Source: Podocnemis expansa
Lineage: Eukaryota > Chordata > Testudines > Podocnemididae
Direction of reading: 5' to 3'
Assembly (NCBI GenBank): GCA_007922195.1
Contig: ML682067.1
Location: forward strand, 6,096,466-6,160,465
Length of the DNA: 64,000 nucleotides
Positions 48,702-59,534 of the stretch are shown one piece after another; position 1 is the first letter of the stretch, and every line of letters begins with the position of its first letter. The notes under the pieces are model-generated. The model was not told the origin of the DNA, did not search any database, and saw only the letters and a list, made by a program, of their open reading frames with translations. The translations under genes were made by a program, and so were the position numbers.

Positions 48702-49011
48702 GGGGGACCTGGAGCCAAACACGGCAGGTGATTGTTTGGAGATGAGGTGGGTGCACTGGCAGTGTGACAGCCAAGGCCAGACGGCATGCTTCTGACACCA
48801 TTGGCACGTGGCCCCAGGAAAGATCCCCGAGGCAGTGCTGCCTGGGCTCACCACCTTCGGCAGTGAACAAGCCCTGTGCAGTAGAGCATGGTGGCATATA
48901 GTAAAGGGTCCCAGAAAACAGGTGGAGTGGGAAGCAGGGAGATGGGTTTGGGACAGCCTGCACTCCACACTAGCTAAGGAAGAGAACTCTTGTTCTTTGC
49001 TTCTCCTGCAG

Positions 49012-49331
49012 CCCCTGCACACTTGACACTGTCCACTCCCAGGGTGCACCCAGCCCTGACTCGGAGGAAGAGGGGGCGACGCTTAAGGAAGGAGATCCTG
49101 GAAGACCACCTCCAGCTCACAGAGCATGCTGAGGTGGATCTCTGAGCCTGGCGGGAACAGCAGAGGGAGGAGGAGCATGCCTACCTCTGGGTCAAGCAGG
49201 CCCAGATGGACTGCCTGCTTGACTTTGTGGAGCAGCAGACCCACACCCTGGAGCAACAGACCCATGGCCTAGAGCACCAGACTTGTACTCTGGAGTTCCT
49301 GGCAGGGGGGCCGGGGATTTTGCCAGGCTGA
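49012..49331 (+). pseudogene. Tail exon of a Harbinger Myb-like protein (copy 4)
   Basis: A good splice acceptor (TTGCTTCTCCTGCAG, ending 49011) precedes a frame with a basic start, TRRKRGRRLRKEILEDHLQL. One stop lies at 49140-49150, followed by AWREQQREEEHAYLWVKQAQ, MDCLLDFVEQQ and two QQTH-type repeats, ending at a stop at 49329-49331. The basic patch followed by a Gln/Glu-rich helical tail matches the second exon of copies 1 and 3 in plan. The upstream Myb/SANT exon is not found; the LTR-like copy 2 sits where the intron would continue. Confidence 0.65.
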
Positions 49332-49575
49332 GGACCCACCTGCTAGGGACCCCACAGCAGCCCTCCCCACTGGCAGCCCAAGGTTTGGAGTGGCCAACTG
49401 CAGTCCTGGGACCTGCTGGCCCCAGTCTGCTAGGCATCCATCCCACGCCCCTCACTCCCCCAACCCCGTTCATTCCTCAAACCATGCCCTATCCCCCCGA
49501 ACTCTTTCACTTCTCCAACTCCCCCAACCCCACAGCTCCTCCCACTCCTCACTTCCCTGTCAGTTACCCCCTGTA

Positions 49576-49624
49576 AATAAAACACATACACACCAACATT
49601 CTGTGTGCAGTGTATCCTTTTATT
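49576..49624. terminator. Back-to-back poly(A) signals of Harbinger copy 4
   Basis: AATAAA on + at 49576-49581, and TTTATT at 49619-49624 (AATAAA on -). The layout is as in copies 1 and 3. Confidence 0.65.
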
Positions 49625-49744
49625 GTGTTGGGGACAGGGGGAGAAGGTGGGAGGGATTTGGGGACAGGAGTGGGCAGGTGGGGGTGGTGACAGCAGCTGG
49701 AGGCAGATGCTCTTTCTCATCTGTGGGTTCTGCAGGCAGTGGTT

Positions 49745-50040
49745 ATCATCCAAGGTGGTAAGACCGATCTGGTGCCAGCAGTGACTGCTGGTTTCCCATG
49801 CCCAGATGTGCAGGTGCACAGAGGGCACCCCATCTATACCGGCTGCCAGGGAGGGTGAGGGGGTCAGCCTGCTGCAGCCTGCCCCTGTGCTGGCAGTTGC
49901 CCGGGTGTGTCTGGAGTGTGGGCAACGCATGGAGGGTGTGGTGTGCTGTGCTAGCACATTGCTGGAGCATGTTGCGGTCCCTGAACTCCTCAGGCTCCTT
50001 GTTGCCACACACAGTATGGAGGGTGGTGTGGTCACTCACT
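49745..50040 (-). pseudogene. N-terminal fragment of a Harbinger transposase (copy 4)
   Basis: On minus the frame reads HLHIWAWETSSHCWHQIGL, DDNHCLQNPQMRKSICLQLL, corresponding to HIWAQEPSTDWWELVG and EQWRRNLWMSRGTF of copy 2. After this block the sequence runs straight into Pro/Thr-rich sequence and the poly(A) site. The helix-turn-helix and all three catalytic residues are therefore deleted. Several Trp positions of the block have changed. Confidence 0.62.
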
Positions 50041-50196
50041 TCTGGTGGTAAAGGAGTGCCCAGGAGAGAGGGGAACTTCTGTTGTGGCGCACTGTGGGCC
50101 AGCTACCCACAATGCGCCACTCCTAAGGCAACCTAGCAGCTGCCAGTGTAGATGTTGGCAGTCTCCTGGAATTTTGAGTGTGGACCCTCTAAGCCA

Positions 50197-50243
50197 GCTT
50201 AATAAAGTCTATTTAAAATGGCTTAAAGTAGACTTTATTAAGC
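50197..50243. repeat. 15-bp perfect inverted repeat (hairpin)
   Basis: Arms GCTTAATAAAGTCTA (50197-50211) and its exact complement (50229-50243) are separated by 17 nt. It sits in the subterminal part of Harbinger copy 4, where such palindromes are typical. Confidence 0.85.
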
Positions 50244-50555
50244 CTGCTTAACTGAGCCCTCTGGTGTAGGGAGTGTGGGGGTTCTTACAGCACAGCAGAC
50301 TAAGATGGTCTGCAAGAGGAAGGGATTGGGGTGACACAGCAGTACACAGTCCAGATTGCACTACATGAATGTCACACCATCTGAACTTCTTGAAGGGCAG
50401 AGGAGCAGTTCACACCTCATTCAGCATGCACAGAATAAACCCAGCTCACCACTGCAGGAGCAACAGATTGGCAAATTCCCTTTTCCCAACAAACTTATAA
50501 ATAGAATTTAATAATTACCTGAATTTCAACAAGTAAGAGATATTGCATATTGTTT

Positions 50556-50775
50556 GAAAAGTTCCAGAGGGGTACCCGTGTTAGTCTATGTATAGCAAAA
50601 GCAATGAGAGCCCTGAGGAATCTTAAAAACTATGAAAATTCTTCAGGCATAAGTTTCAATGGGCTGCACTCGACCCCATCAGACATAGGTTGGATGAAGG
50701 TGGACCCTACGAAAGCTTATGCCTGAAGAAATTTGTTAGTCTTTAAGGTGCCACAGGACTCTTTTTTTTTTCAAA
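50556..50775. repeat. Head-to-head pair of Penelope-like tails, second subtype
   Basis: The left antisense arm starts with the outer end (GGTACCCGTGTTAGTCTATG). The right sense arm has GGTGGACCCTACGAAAGC and ends in CCACAGGACTC. The arms differ in sequence from the other tails (CTTATGCCTGAAG), so this is a different subfamily. GAAA is kept; the first block reads TTGGATGA. Confidence 0.75.
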
Positions 50776-50879
50776 TGTAATATTATTTAAGGGGGAATGC
50801 CCTGGAACTGCATTCTGGGGCCGCCTATTTTTAGGCAGGCAGCAGTCTAAGGCCCCCTAAAAATAGAAAGAACACACCA

Positions 50880-51128
50880 AGGCGAGCCAGGCAGCGGAAT
50901 GGGTGACAACACAGCCCTGCCAGGGGGCCATGTTGCCACACCTCCCAGTGTGCCCCTCTCCTAGATCAAACTACCAAGTCCAGTCTCTGGACATGCTAGT
51001 TTGATATGGGTTTTTTTTTTTGGTGTGGGCCTTTTAAATTGATTTAACTGAAAGTGATTTATTGATTTTTACAGTGATTCAATTAGATCACTTTAAATAG
51101 ATTTTACTGCTTGTGTGTGGAGATAGCC
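50880..51128 (-). mobile_element. Inverted Harbinger left-end fragment
   Basis: Read on minus from 51128 it starts GGCTATCTCCACACACAAGC and follows the left end of copy 2 through TAGCATGTCCAGAG, AGGAGAGGGGCAC and GTGTGGCAACATGGCC. It stops before the transposase. It is either the far terminal part of the copy 2 complex or an independent fragment. Confidence 0.7.
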
Positions 51129-51677
51129 ATAGAGTCCAATGTCTGGAGGGTGAGAATGTCTAAGAAGAGTGCATTTTTAAGTTCTTATTAATCAGTGTGC
51201 TAAGTTTACTTTTGTTACTGCTTTGAAATAATCTAACCAAAGAATAACCTCCAAGTTGGGGCCAGTCGACCCTGTTTCCTAGTAGTCAGTCCTGAATTTG
51301 GCATCCTCATCTGTGAAATACTGACACACAGTAACAATGATGGACAAAAAGGAATGGAGTTCAGCTCACTTTCTCTTTGTGGTGTTGGCTGTAGTACTAG
51401 GAGTAGTAACACAACATTGCCTTTTCGTCACACTACTGTGAGCAGCCATGTGTTTGAAAACACACAGAAAGCAGATCTGCATCTAATTTGCAATCACTTC
51501 CAATGCAAAGCACACTTTGTTTCAGGACTGTGAGTGTATAAGATGCAAGGCAACGGTGCTTGATTCTGCAAGGTGCTAAGCATTATGATCCCAATTCAGC
51601 AATATACATAAGCATGTGTGGCTTAATGTGACTACTAGTGGACTGAAAGATAAGCACATACTGAAGTGCTTGAATGT
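51129..51677. other. Non-coding; old palindromic relic at 51555-51677
   Basis: GATTCTGCAAGGTGCTAAGC, CATAAGCATGTGTGGCTTA and a partly complementary GATAAGCACATACTG look like an ancient amniote palindromic repeat. No gene is seen. Confidence 0.4.
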
Positions 51678-51890
51678 AGTGCTTTTCAAATCATGGGTCA
51701 GGACCCAGGGCTGGGTTGCAGATCCTCACGTATTGGGTTGGAGACCCTCAGGTATTGGGTTGCAGAGCCCCCTGGTGTCCCTCACCAAAAGACTGGAATG
51801 TACTGCTGAGAGATGTACTTGTTGGGTTGCAGACATAAATGAGTTTTTTCAAGTGGGTTGCAAGAAAAGAAAGCTTGAAAACCACTGTTC
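51678..51890. mobile_element. hAT-like MITE of the CAGTGGTTTTCAAA type
   Basis: The left end AGTGCTTTTCAAATC and the reversed right end CAGTGGTTTTCAAGC form an inverted repeat. The interior repeats GGGTTGCAGA-type pieces (51714, 51768, 51827). The possible target duplication is too decayed to assert. Confidence 0.6.
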
Positions 51891-52588
51891 CAATGACTCA
51901 GAGACAGTGTGTTCACCAGCTTCCAGGATCTGAGCATTCAGGCTTTGGTGTAAGGGGCCAATTTGGTCAACGGCTCTACTACAAGGGATTTTTCATTTGT
52001 TACAACATAATTAAATATTTCTGCAGGGATTTTTACTTTTTATTAAACTTTTCCATTGTTCTAATTTTAGTCTTTCAGAAAGACTTGTAAATTCTGACAA
52101 CCACTAAGTACAATGGTTATCAGTAGTCCTCTGGGACAGCAAATATCCCCCACTTTTTTTTTTTAAAGACAGGTATCCAGACAATAAAGACCTAATCCAA
52201 ACCCACTGAAGTTTTTCCTTTATGTTCAATGAACTTTGGATTGACTGCTAAGTGTTGTTCATTGATCTACAATTTAAATATATAGAAAAGGATAGTTTTT
52301 ATTTATGTTCTTAGCAATTCTTTATTTTTCCATGCCATAAATACAATACATATGTTGCAAAATATTAGCTAATTTAACGGGTTTTTTCTAGTGGTTCTGA
52401 ATTTTAGTGAATCCTCCAATGCTGTTTTCTTAATTTGCCTAGCCCTATTGTGCAATGTAAAATTGGTAACAACCAACTTAGAAAGAACAACAAAAAGTAT
52501 ACAGCACAGCTTCTGGAATGATTAACCAACTCTTCAATCTTGTTTCTTTTCAACAGACAGGAATGGTGCTGAAGGTTTTCTAAACTAA
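51891..52588. other. Non-coding sequence
   Basis: No gene is seen. Short frames lack domains. Confidence 0.5.
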
Positions 52589-53136
52589 TGACTATGTCTA
52601 CACTGCAGAGCATTTTTGAAAAAAAATTATAGAAAAATATTTCTAAATAAGTTTGAAATAATTATTTCAAATTAACTTTTTTTTGAAAATGCTATTTTGG
52701 GAACAGAGTCCAGGGAGGCATCTTTGTCCCGAAAAAAGGCAGCATTTTTTTTTTTCTTCCAAAAAGAGAGTCCACACTGGACTCTTTTTTTTCAAAAAAA
52801 AAAAAAAAAAAAAAAAAAAGAAAGCCAATGGAAAAGATAGGCAGGGTTTTTAAAAAACAACAACAACCCTTTTTTCAAAGAGAAACCAGGTTTAGGGCTT
52901 TTGTAAAAGTGCTGCAGTATTTTGAAATACTGGAGCATTTTTTTCCCAAAAAGCTTTTTTGAAAAAATGTGCTTTTTCAAAATACAACTATGTTTAACTT
53001 TTTCAAAAAAAGTGCTCTGCCATTTTGAATTACTGGAGTGCTTTCTTCAAAACACCAAAATGGCTCCCTGGACACAGACAAGGTTTTTCGGGATAAGGCT
53101 TCTTATCCCAAAAAAGCTTTTCAGTGTAGACGTGCC
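52589..53136. mobile_element. MITE with TAA target duplication and internal poly(A)
   Basis: The left end TGACTATGTCTACACTG and the reversed right end GGCACGTCTACACTG are inverted repeats. TAA lies directly outside both ends (52586-52588, 53137-53139), as expected for a Harbinger-type 3-bp target. The interior is rich in TTTTTGAAAAAA palindromes and includes a 26-A run at 52794-52819. Confidence 0.7.
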
Positions 53137-54284
53137 TAATCCAATTATTCTTTAGCAGATTGACTCAAGATCTAGGGTCATGTTTTTGTTCTTAGAGTCC
53201 AGAGACATCATATCTAGAGTCATGTTTTTGTTCATTTCTTTATTTTCTAATGGCATAGAGTCACATTAAGGACAACTGAATTACTTGTTTTACTAGCCAG
53301 TACGATATCACAGCTAAAATGATCTGTGCTGGACTACAGTTTTGAATGTTACCCAGAAGTTGAAAATTGCGTTTAGGGCCTCACCATTGACTTTAACACC
53401 CCCTTCATACACACACATTAAATACAGCAATATCATAAATCTACATTTCACAGTAGCTTCTATGTTTTGGAGGAAAGAATATGAAAATCAAGCACCACTA
53501 TCATTTGAAAATGGAATCTAATGGAAGTCAAATCATCCTACAAAATCCATTTGGTGCTTATTTCTAAAGCTGGCCGTGAGCATATTGATACTTATGAACA
53601 AAGGATTTTCTTCCTGCTCTCAAATGGATACTGAATGGATATTTGCCAGCCCACCCACACATCTCTAGTGGCAACTGTATTTTGAACATTAGATAAGGGA
53701 CCCATTTTATCACATACCCCCTCCACACGCAGAAACATCTATTTAGTACTTAGAGAAAAACAAGATTACTGTTCACTTTCTAGTTTGCTTGTCTGTGCCT
53801 TGGCAAGCTGGTACAAAAACTTGCCAAGTGTGACTGGCTTGCCAGACTCTCAAGGGATCCAGCACTCACCAAGTTTAAGCTGGCCTTTACTTTGTGAATC
53901 AATTAAGTAGTTAACCAGATGGCTTGCAGTCAAACACGTCTACCCTCCTACCTCTTGATAAAGGATAATTCACCTGATTAAAATCTACATTGTTTTATTC
54001 TATAACCTTTGATTTTTTTTTCAGCTAGTTTAAATCATGCTTTTTAAATCACTGGCACTAGTGTAAGGATTACATAGAAAAAGTGTGTTAGGATGACTGA
54101 AAAGAGACATACACAGTCCCCTCCACTGAACTGTTGTATCAACACATATGCCAAACAAAATCTCATTTGGACTGAAATGCAACAGGAATCTGCTTTCTTG
54201 TTTTTTCTCAGTATGTTCATATCAGCTTTGTTTTTATGCTCCTTATTTAAAAAGGAAACTTTACAAATGTGTGCCTTTTATATG
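53137..54284. other. Non-coding sequence
   Basis: No gene or named repeat is seen. Confidence 0.5.
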
Positions 54285-54497
54285 TAAAAAAAAACCCAAG
54301 GACTCATGTGGCACTTAAAGACTAACAGATTTATTTTTCACATGAGCTTTTGTGGGAGAAAATCCCACTGCATCAGATGGGATTTTCTCCCGCAAAAGCT
54401 CATGCAAAAAATAAATCTGTTAGTCTTTAAGTGCCACACAACTCCTTTTTTTTTTTTTTTTTTTCCCCTGGACTAGACTAACACGGCTATCCCCTTG
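54285..54497. repeat. Near-perfect palindrome of two Penelope-like tails
   Basis: The left arm (from GTGGCACTTAAAGACTAAC at 54308) and right arm (to GTGCCAC at 54437) are almost exact complements, about 60 nt each, with a centre of about 10 nt. The right arm continues to the outer end (GACTAGACTAACACGGC). It is the tightest of the head-to-head pairs. The CTGATGA core is deleted at the centre. Confidence 0.85.
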
Positions 54498-55435
54498 TAT
54501 ATTTGTAATATAGAACAATGGAAGAACAAGCATTCTCTCGAACTGACACTCACTGCCGTATTTTTGTATTTTTCCATCTTCTTCTGCAAATCCATGAATA
54601 ATATGGCATGAAAGATGGTACATCTTTACATACACTAAAGGAAAGTGTTTATTTAGTTCCTTCATTAATTTACAAGAACATTTTTTCTCAGACAATTTTC
54701 AGACCAGACTCTTTTGCAGTCAGCATTCAAAAGAATTTTGTGAATATAATTTCTGAGTTTGTTGATAATTGTGTCTCATTAATTTATTTGTATGGCAGTG
54801 ATGCCCCATTTTTACTAGGTTTTGTACTTAGACATAATTCCTGTCTTGACAAACTTCAGATCTAAATAGACAAGATAGAGAAAAGGAGATGTATTCATCC
54901 CATGTTCAGATTGAGAACTGAGGCAGAGATATTGAGGTCTTGATCTTGCAACATTACTGTCAAGGGGTGTCATTAACTGCAATGAACATTCAAGCCATAG
55001 GGAACTTGTCAAGGTCACAAACAAAGTCAAGCAGAGAACTGAGCTCTCTGCTCCTGAGTTCCATTCCAATGTCATAAGAATAAGGAAATTTTTCCTTACC
55101 CAAACAATTTTTTACTCTCTATTATATAAGCATTAACGTTTATGCCACAGTCTTTGTCCTTTTAAGCTATATAACAAAATATAGTTATTACCATTGTTCT
55201 CCCTCAGATGGAAGTTCTGATTGTTTCCATCTGCTTATGATTGTATACTGAGACCTCATTTTAAATAACAGTTTTCATTAGGAATAAAATGCTTTGATAG
55301 GTATTTTTGCCATGTTGATTTGGAATGTTTGCAGATTTCATATTAATTATTTTTTCTTCATGAGTAGCCAGATCAGTGATATATGGAAACTGCTTTTAAC
55401 CTTAGCATGAATGTTTCCAAATTTCTATTTCTGAG
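54498..55435. other. Non-coding sequence
   Basis: No gene is seen. The 85-91 codon frames partly run through the tail repeat and lack domains. Confidence 0.5.
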
Positions 55436-55530
55436 GAAGAGCCACATAATGCTTGGCCCTGCCATAAGTGCAGGGGGCTGGACTAGATGACCTCTTGAGA
55501 CATCTACCAGTCCTATGATTCTATGAATAT
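55436..55530 (+). repeat. CR1 3'-end fragment
   Basis: GGGCTGGACTAGATGACCTC and CCTATGATTCTATGAAT are the CR1 terminus in sense orientation. Confidence 0.88.
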
Positions 55531-56475
55531 GTAAATCTCCCCTATGAGTGGGAGGTCAGTGGGGTAATTTTTGTCCATATATTTGAGATGCCTAGGGCAA
55601 GATATCCCTTGAAAATTATTTTATATGTTATATCTGTTAATTTGCTTGGCATTGTGCTGTCCCATACCTCTCTTTGGTTCTCATTATATCTTTGTTCCTC
55701 ACATTAAATTTTCTGTAATTACTTTGTCCTTTGTAAATAAATATTATTATATATTTTCCCCAATGGTATCTGAATGCCAATACATTTGCTCAGAAGCCTT
55801 ACCATTACACAGTACAGTTTCATATTTTAGAATTATACGTCACTTCAAAATTAGAGAACTTCTTCTGTATTATGGCAGGCTGGCCAATTCTGGATGTCCA
55901 ATTGAAAATTATAGCCATTCATCAACTTAAGGCTAGAGAGTAATCTTTTATTATAAAACCTTCAGCTTCTGGATGATGATAAACCACAAAAGATGGAACT
56001 ACTACTATTGTACTCCTAAGGGGCTTCTCACATCTCTGGAAAAAAACAAAACACCATGTACTAAAGCTATCTTTAAAAAGCAGAACAAAACCCACCATCT
56101 TCTAGAAGGCTTTAAATAGGCTAGCATATCAAATGTCTTCCAAATTACAATTTGCACCAGTTAAGTGCTGATTGTAATTCTGAGGAATTTTGGCTCTCCA
56201 AAAACTGTCAAGACAGCACAAATTCTCTCTATTGACTGCTTTTTACAGGGCTAGGAGGAGGTGGTTGTCTGTAGTTGATACCTAATGAGAGGGTGAAAAA
56301 TAGGGAAAAAGTTTTTGACAGAGCAGTTTTGTTCAGTGCAGGTTAACTGAAGAGGGCTGATATCAGGCAGCTGCAATAAAACATATAGTTTCACCAGTCA
56401 GCCTACATAGTGTGAGATTGTAGTTGTTATCTTTGCAATTTCTGTGAGTGATTGATCTATTGCTTTTATTTATTA
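55531..56475. other. Non-coding sequence
   Basis: No gene is seen. A 101-codon frame at 55625-55930 shows no recognisable domain. Confidence 0.5.
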
Positions 56476-56545
56476 GGAAAATAGCTATAAAAGGGACTGT
56501 ACTCGATGACCTCTCATGGTTCCTTCCAGTTTCTATGATTCATAC
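56476..56545 (+). repeat. CR1 3'-end fragment
   Basis: TACTCGATGACCTCTCATGG, CCTTCCAG and TTTCTATGATTC are a diverged CR1 terminus. Confidence 0.75.
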
Positions 56546-56654
56546 ACTGGAGTCCAAGCAATAATTATTTCTAGCTTACTTTAGTCATTTAAATATCTCC
56601 TTATAAAGCACTGTCTTTAAAAATAATCAAGCACCAAGTGACTTAGAAAGTTAG

Positions 56655-56870
56655 CCTCTGAGAATTCTCATAAGAATATGGGTGGCTATACTGGGTTGTA
56701 CCACTGATCTATTTAACCCAGTATCTTGTCTTCTGACAGTGGGTGGTGCATAATGCTTTGGAGAGAATGAATAAAACAATCATTATCAGGTGATCCATCC
56801 CCCGTCCTCAGTCCCAGATTCTGGCAGTCAGAGGCTTAGGAACATGGCCAGGCCAAGGTTTTCTGGTGCC
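56655..56870. repeat. CR1-like repeat, first half (interrupted)
   Basis: CATAAGAATATGGGTGGC, CTATACTGGGT, CCCAGTATCTTGTCTTCTG and CAGAGGCTTAGGAACATGG belong to a common reptile CR1-derived repeat. Its second half lies at 61347-61500, so the 4.5 kb between are later insertions. Confidence 0.65.
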
Positions 56871-56897
56871 CTAGGTGCCTGCGATTTTGGAGCCCCC

Positions 56898-57477
56898 TGT
56901 GATGCTGTCTGGGTCTAGGGGACTGGTTATGATTATTTTTCATATTAATATTTCATATTTGTAATAATTCATATGTGATATACCATGTTTGGTATCAATA
57001 GAAAGTCTGTAATCTCCTAGGAATGATTATACGATTTATATGTAGGTATCATATTTGCTTTAGAAATTAGGAATATGTTTATTTTATGTGTGTTCCAAGT
57101 GATTTGTTCTTAAGGCAATCCCAGACTGCATGTCTGCAAAACTATTGGTCCTCTTGATGGCCCCTATCCGGGGGCTCCCAGCTGCTCTGGGCCCAGGAAG
57201 AAACCTGTTTGATCAGTTACCCAGACTGACCATGTGGCCCAAATCCATTTTGATCTGGAAAGGACTCTGAAATAAAAGGCAGGGGATCCATCTCCATTTT
57301 ATCGTTAGTCTTCAGTCTTTCTGCAACCAACACCCTCCTCTGGAACTATTCCTTGGGGACTGAACAAAGGACTAAGACCCACCCAGGTCCTGAGTGCATA
57401 CCAGAGGAAGCGGACTAAACTGCAAACTGCATATTCTTCAAGTATTTGTTTTCTATGGACTCTAAATCATTTGTCAA
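56898..57477 (+). repeat. LTR-like repeat, copy 3, 3'-cut
   Basis: It starts TGTGATGCTGTCTGGGTC and follows copies 1 and 2 to GACTCTAAATCATTTGT, where a Penelope-like tail pair begins. The remaining 3' part seen in copy 1 is not found on the far side of the later insertions. Confidence 0.65.
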
Positions 57478-57616
57478 AAAAAGCAAGGAGTCTTGGGGCA
57501 CTTAAAGACTAACAGATTTATTTATCACATGCCCTTTCATGGGAGAAAATCCCACTTTGTCAGACGCCGAAGTGGGATTTCTACCACAAAAGCTCATGAG
57601 ATAAATAAATCTGTTA
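57478..57616. repeat. Head-to-head pair of Penelope-like tails, cut by Harbinger copy 3
   Basis: The left antisense arm (57483-57562) meets the right sense arm (57566-57616), which stops at AAATCTGTTA exactly where Harbinger copy 3 begins. The junction is CAGACGCCGAAG. Confidence 0.78.
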
Positions 57617-57985
57617 GGCTGTGTCCACATGTTCTTTTTAAATTGAAACAACCATAGTTTCTATTTTAAAAAAATTATGCCCAAACAACATTCCATTATT
57701 TTGAAATGACGGAGCTCATCATTTCAAAATAACAGAACTGAAATCGAAATAATAAAACCTAATTTTAAATTGAAGCAGCCGTTGAATCAAAATGGCTGTT
57801 TCAAAACAAAGCCTTTTGGACACGTTGTTTTGAAATGGCCATTATTTCGATTTCAGCTTGGATTGCCCTTCCTCCTCCCAGGGTGCACAGCATCAGGAAG
57901 GAGGAAGTTCCCAGCCCTGTTGCTGCGATGTGCCTGGAGCTAGTGCAGCATGACTGTGGCACATGCTGGCACAGCCCAGGGATGA

Positions 57986-58561
57986 CACTGGGCACCTGTG
58001 TGGGTGCACGAGGAGGTCCTCTGCCTCCTCAACATATGGGCCAGGGAGGACATCCATGCACATTTCCATGCTAGACATCACAATTGCAATGTCTATGTGG
58101 ACATCGCAGATAAGATGACAGGCCAGGGCCACGAGTGCACAACTGAACAGGTGCGTTCAAAAATCAAAAGCCTGAAGCAAGACTGTGCCAGGAAGGCGAG
58201 GCAGCTCCAGGGCCCAGTGAGCACCAGCAGCTGCCCCTTTTTCGAGGATCTGCATGCGTTCCTCAGGGACAAGCCCAATGGTCTCCTCTCCCAGACCATT
58301 GATTCTGGGAGCCCACCCCTGTGGCCACATCCCCCGAGGGAAGCCCCTCGAACAGGGAGGCATCCCTCGATGTGGGAGACATCAGCTGGCTGGGGAGTGT
58401 CCAAGCATCAGATGCCCCACTGGCTAGTCCTGAGCTCTTCCCTGCTCATGAGGGGCCCACCACCCCTGAGAAGGAAGAGCCAGAAGGAGACACGGAGGAG
58501 CCACCACCCACATCCAACCAGGAGCAGGGGACATCCAGGAGAACATCTGGAGAGCCTGTTG
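57986..58561 (+). pseudogene. Harbinger Myb/SANT-like protein, exon 1 (copy 3)
   Basis: This partner protein binds the transposon ends and helps the transposase enter the nucleus and find DNA. The frame reads VWVHEEVLCLLNIWARED, then VYVDIADKMTGQGHECT and EQVRSKIKSLKQDCARKA. This is the Trp-Glu-Glu, Trp, Ile-Ala-X-X-Met, KIKxLK pattern of a Myb/SANT-like trihelix domain (57998-58200). A middle part (CPFFEDLHAFLRDKP) follows. Near 58300 the frame shifts into an acidic stretch (EKEEPEGDTEEPP). The exon ends at a good splice donor, G/GTGAGT at 58561-58567. No ATG precedes the domain in frame; a stop lies at 57983. The first helix codon and start are therefore damaged. Confidence 0.82.
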
Positions 58562-59033
58562 GTGAGTGTTCCTACCTCCTGCAGGCAGGCAGGGCTGAGC
58601 CTGCCAATGCCATGACTACCTAGGGTCCATGGCCCTGGAACACGTAGGGCACAGGGCTGGGGGTGGGCACAAGGGCCCTCCCATGGGTGCTGGTGGCAGA
58701 GGTACATGTAGCACCAGGATGCCAGGACCCAGTGGGGCAGGAGATGCTCATCAGGAAAGTGCCACCAGGCAGTGTGCCAGCATCCAGGTCAGAGAGTGTG
58801 CAAAGCTGCACTGCTGCCACATGGCCTCGGAAACTTCCTGGCCCACATCCTGCTGAATACTGCTCACCACTGTGGGCATCATGAGGCCATGTGCACCCTT
58901 GTGCAGTGTCCCACAAGACACAGATGGAGAATGCTGCTGACAGTCAGGGTGGAGGGGTTTGCTGCAGACAGGCTGCACACAGGGAAGGGCATCAGGGAAA
59001 GGGGGAGGTAACCCGTTTCCTGCTTTGCCCCAG

Positions 59034-59500
59034 TAGCTCACTGACACACCCGCCATCCTGCTCTGTGGAGTCCCCAGACTGCTGGCAGGCAGAGGAGGAG
59101 AGCCCATCGCACCTGGGAGACCATCCTTACCAGACTCCTTGAGCGTGGCCACTGAACAGAGGAGTCAACCCGGGGCTGCAGGGAACAGCAGGGCAGGCGC
59201 CAAGAAGCTGCCATCCACCAGCTCCAGTGGACTGCTGATGCAGATGACTGAGTCATCGCTGTGATGGAGTGGCAAGCTGCAGCGATGGAGCAGCAGGGCA
59301 ATGCCCTCCGACCATTGGTGCTGCTGTGCAGGACATTGCATCGACCCTATGGTACAGAGCCAGACACCTTGCTTCCCCAGCACCTGAGAGAGTGCCCCTG
59401 AGACAGGGAGCTGTCCCTCACCACTGGTGGCCCCGGACCTGGGGTGGCCTTGCCCGAGGGCATGGCACAGAGGGCCATAGGCCTGGGATGGCCTCCTCAT
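59034..59500 (+). pseudogene. Harbinger Myb-like protein, exon 2 (copy 3)
   Basis: The acceptor TGCTTTGCCCCAG (ends 59033) leads into a frame equal to copy 1 exon 2: RQRRRAHRTWETILTRLLE, then REQQGRRQEAAIHQLQ and MEWQAAAMEQQGNAL. It carries in-frame stops near 59042, 59152 and 59250, and a shift near 59310. The intron (58562-59033) is homologous to 9800-10260 reversed, so the intron position is conserved between copies. Confidence 0.75.
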
Positions 59501-59534
59501 AGCCCCCCCATGCTTCAAAGTCCCCAAGCTCCTA

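Larger units (their letters stand above)
48702..50280. mobile_element. PIF/Harbinger-type element copy 4, internally deleted
   Basis: A Myb-like tail exon on + (49012-49331) and the N-terminal part of a transposase on - (49745-50040) converge on a poly(A) pair. This is the plan of copies 1 and 3, but the sequences differ enough to be another subfamily. The catalytic half of the transposase is missing. The left side is cut by the LTR-like copy 2; the right end near 50280 contains a strong hairpin (50197-50243). Confidence 0.7.
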
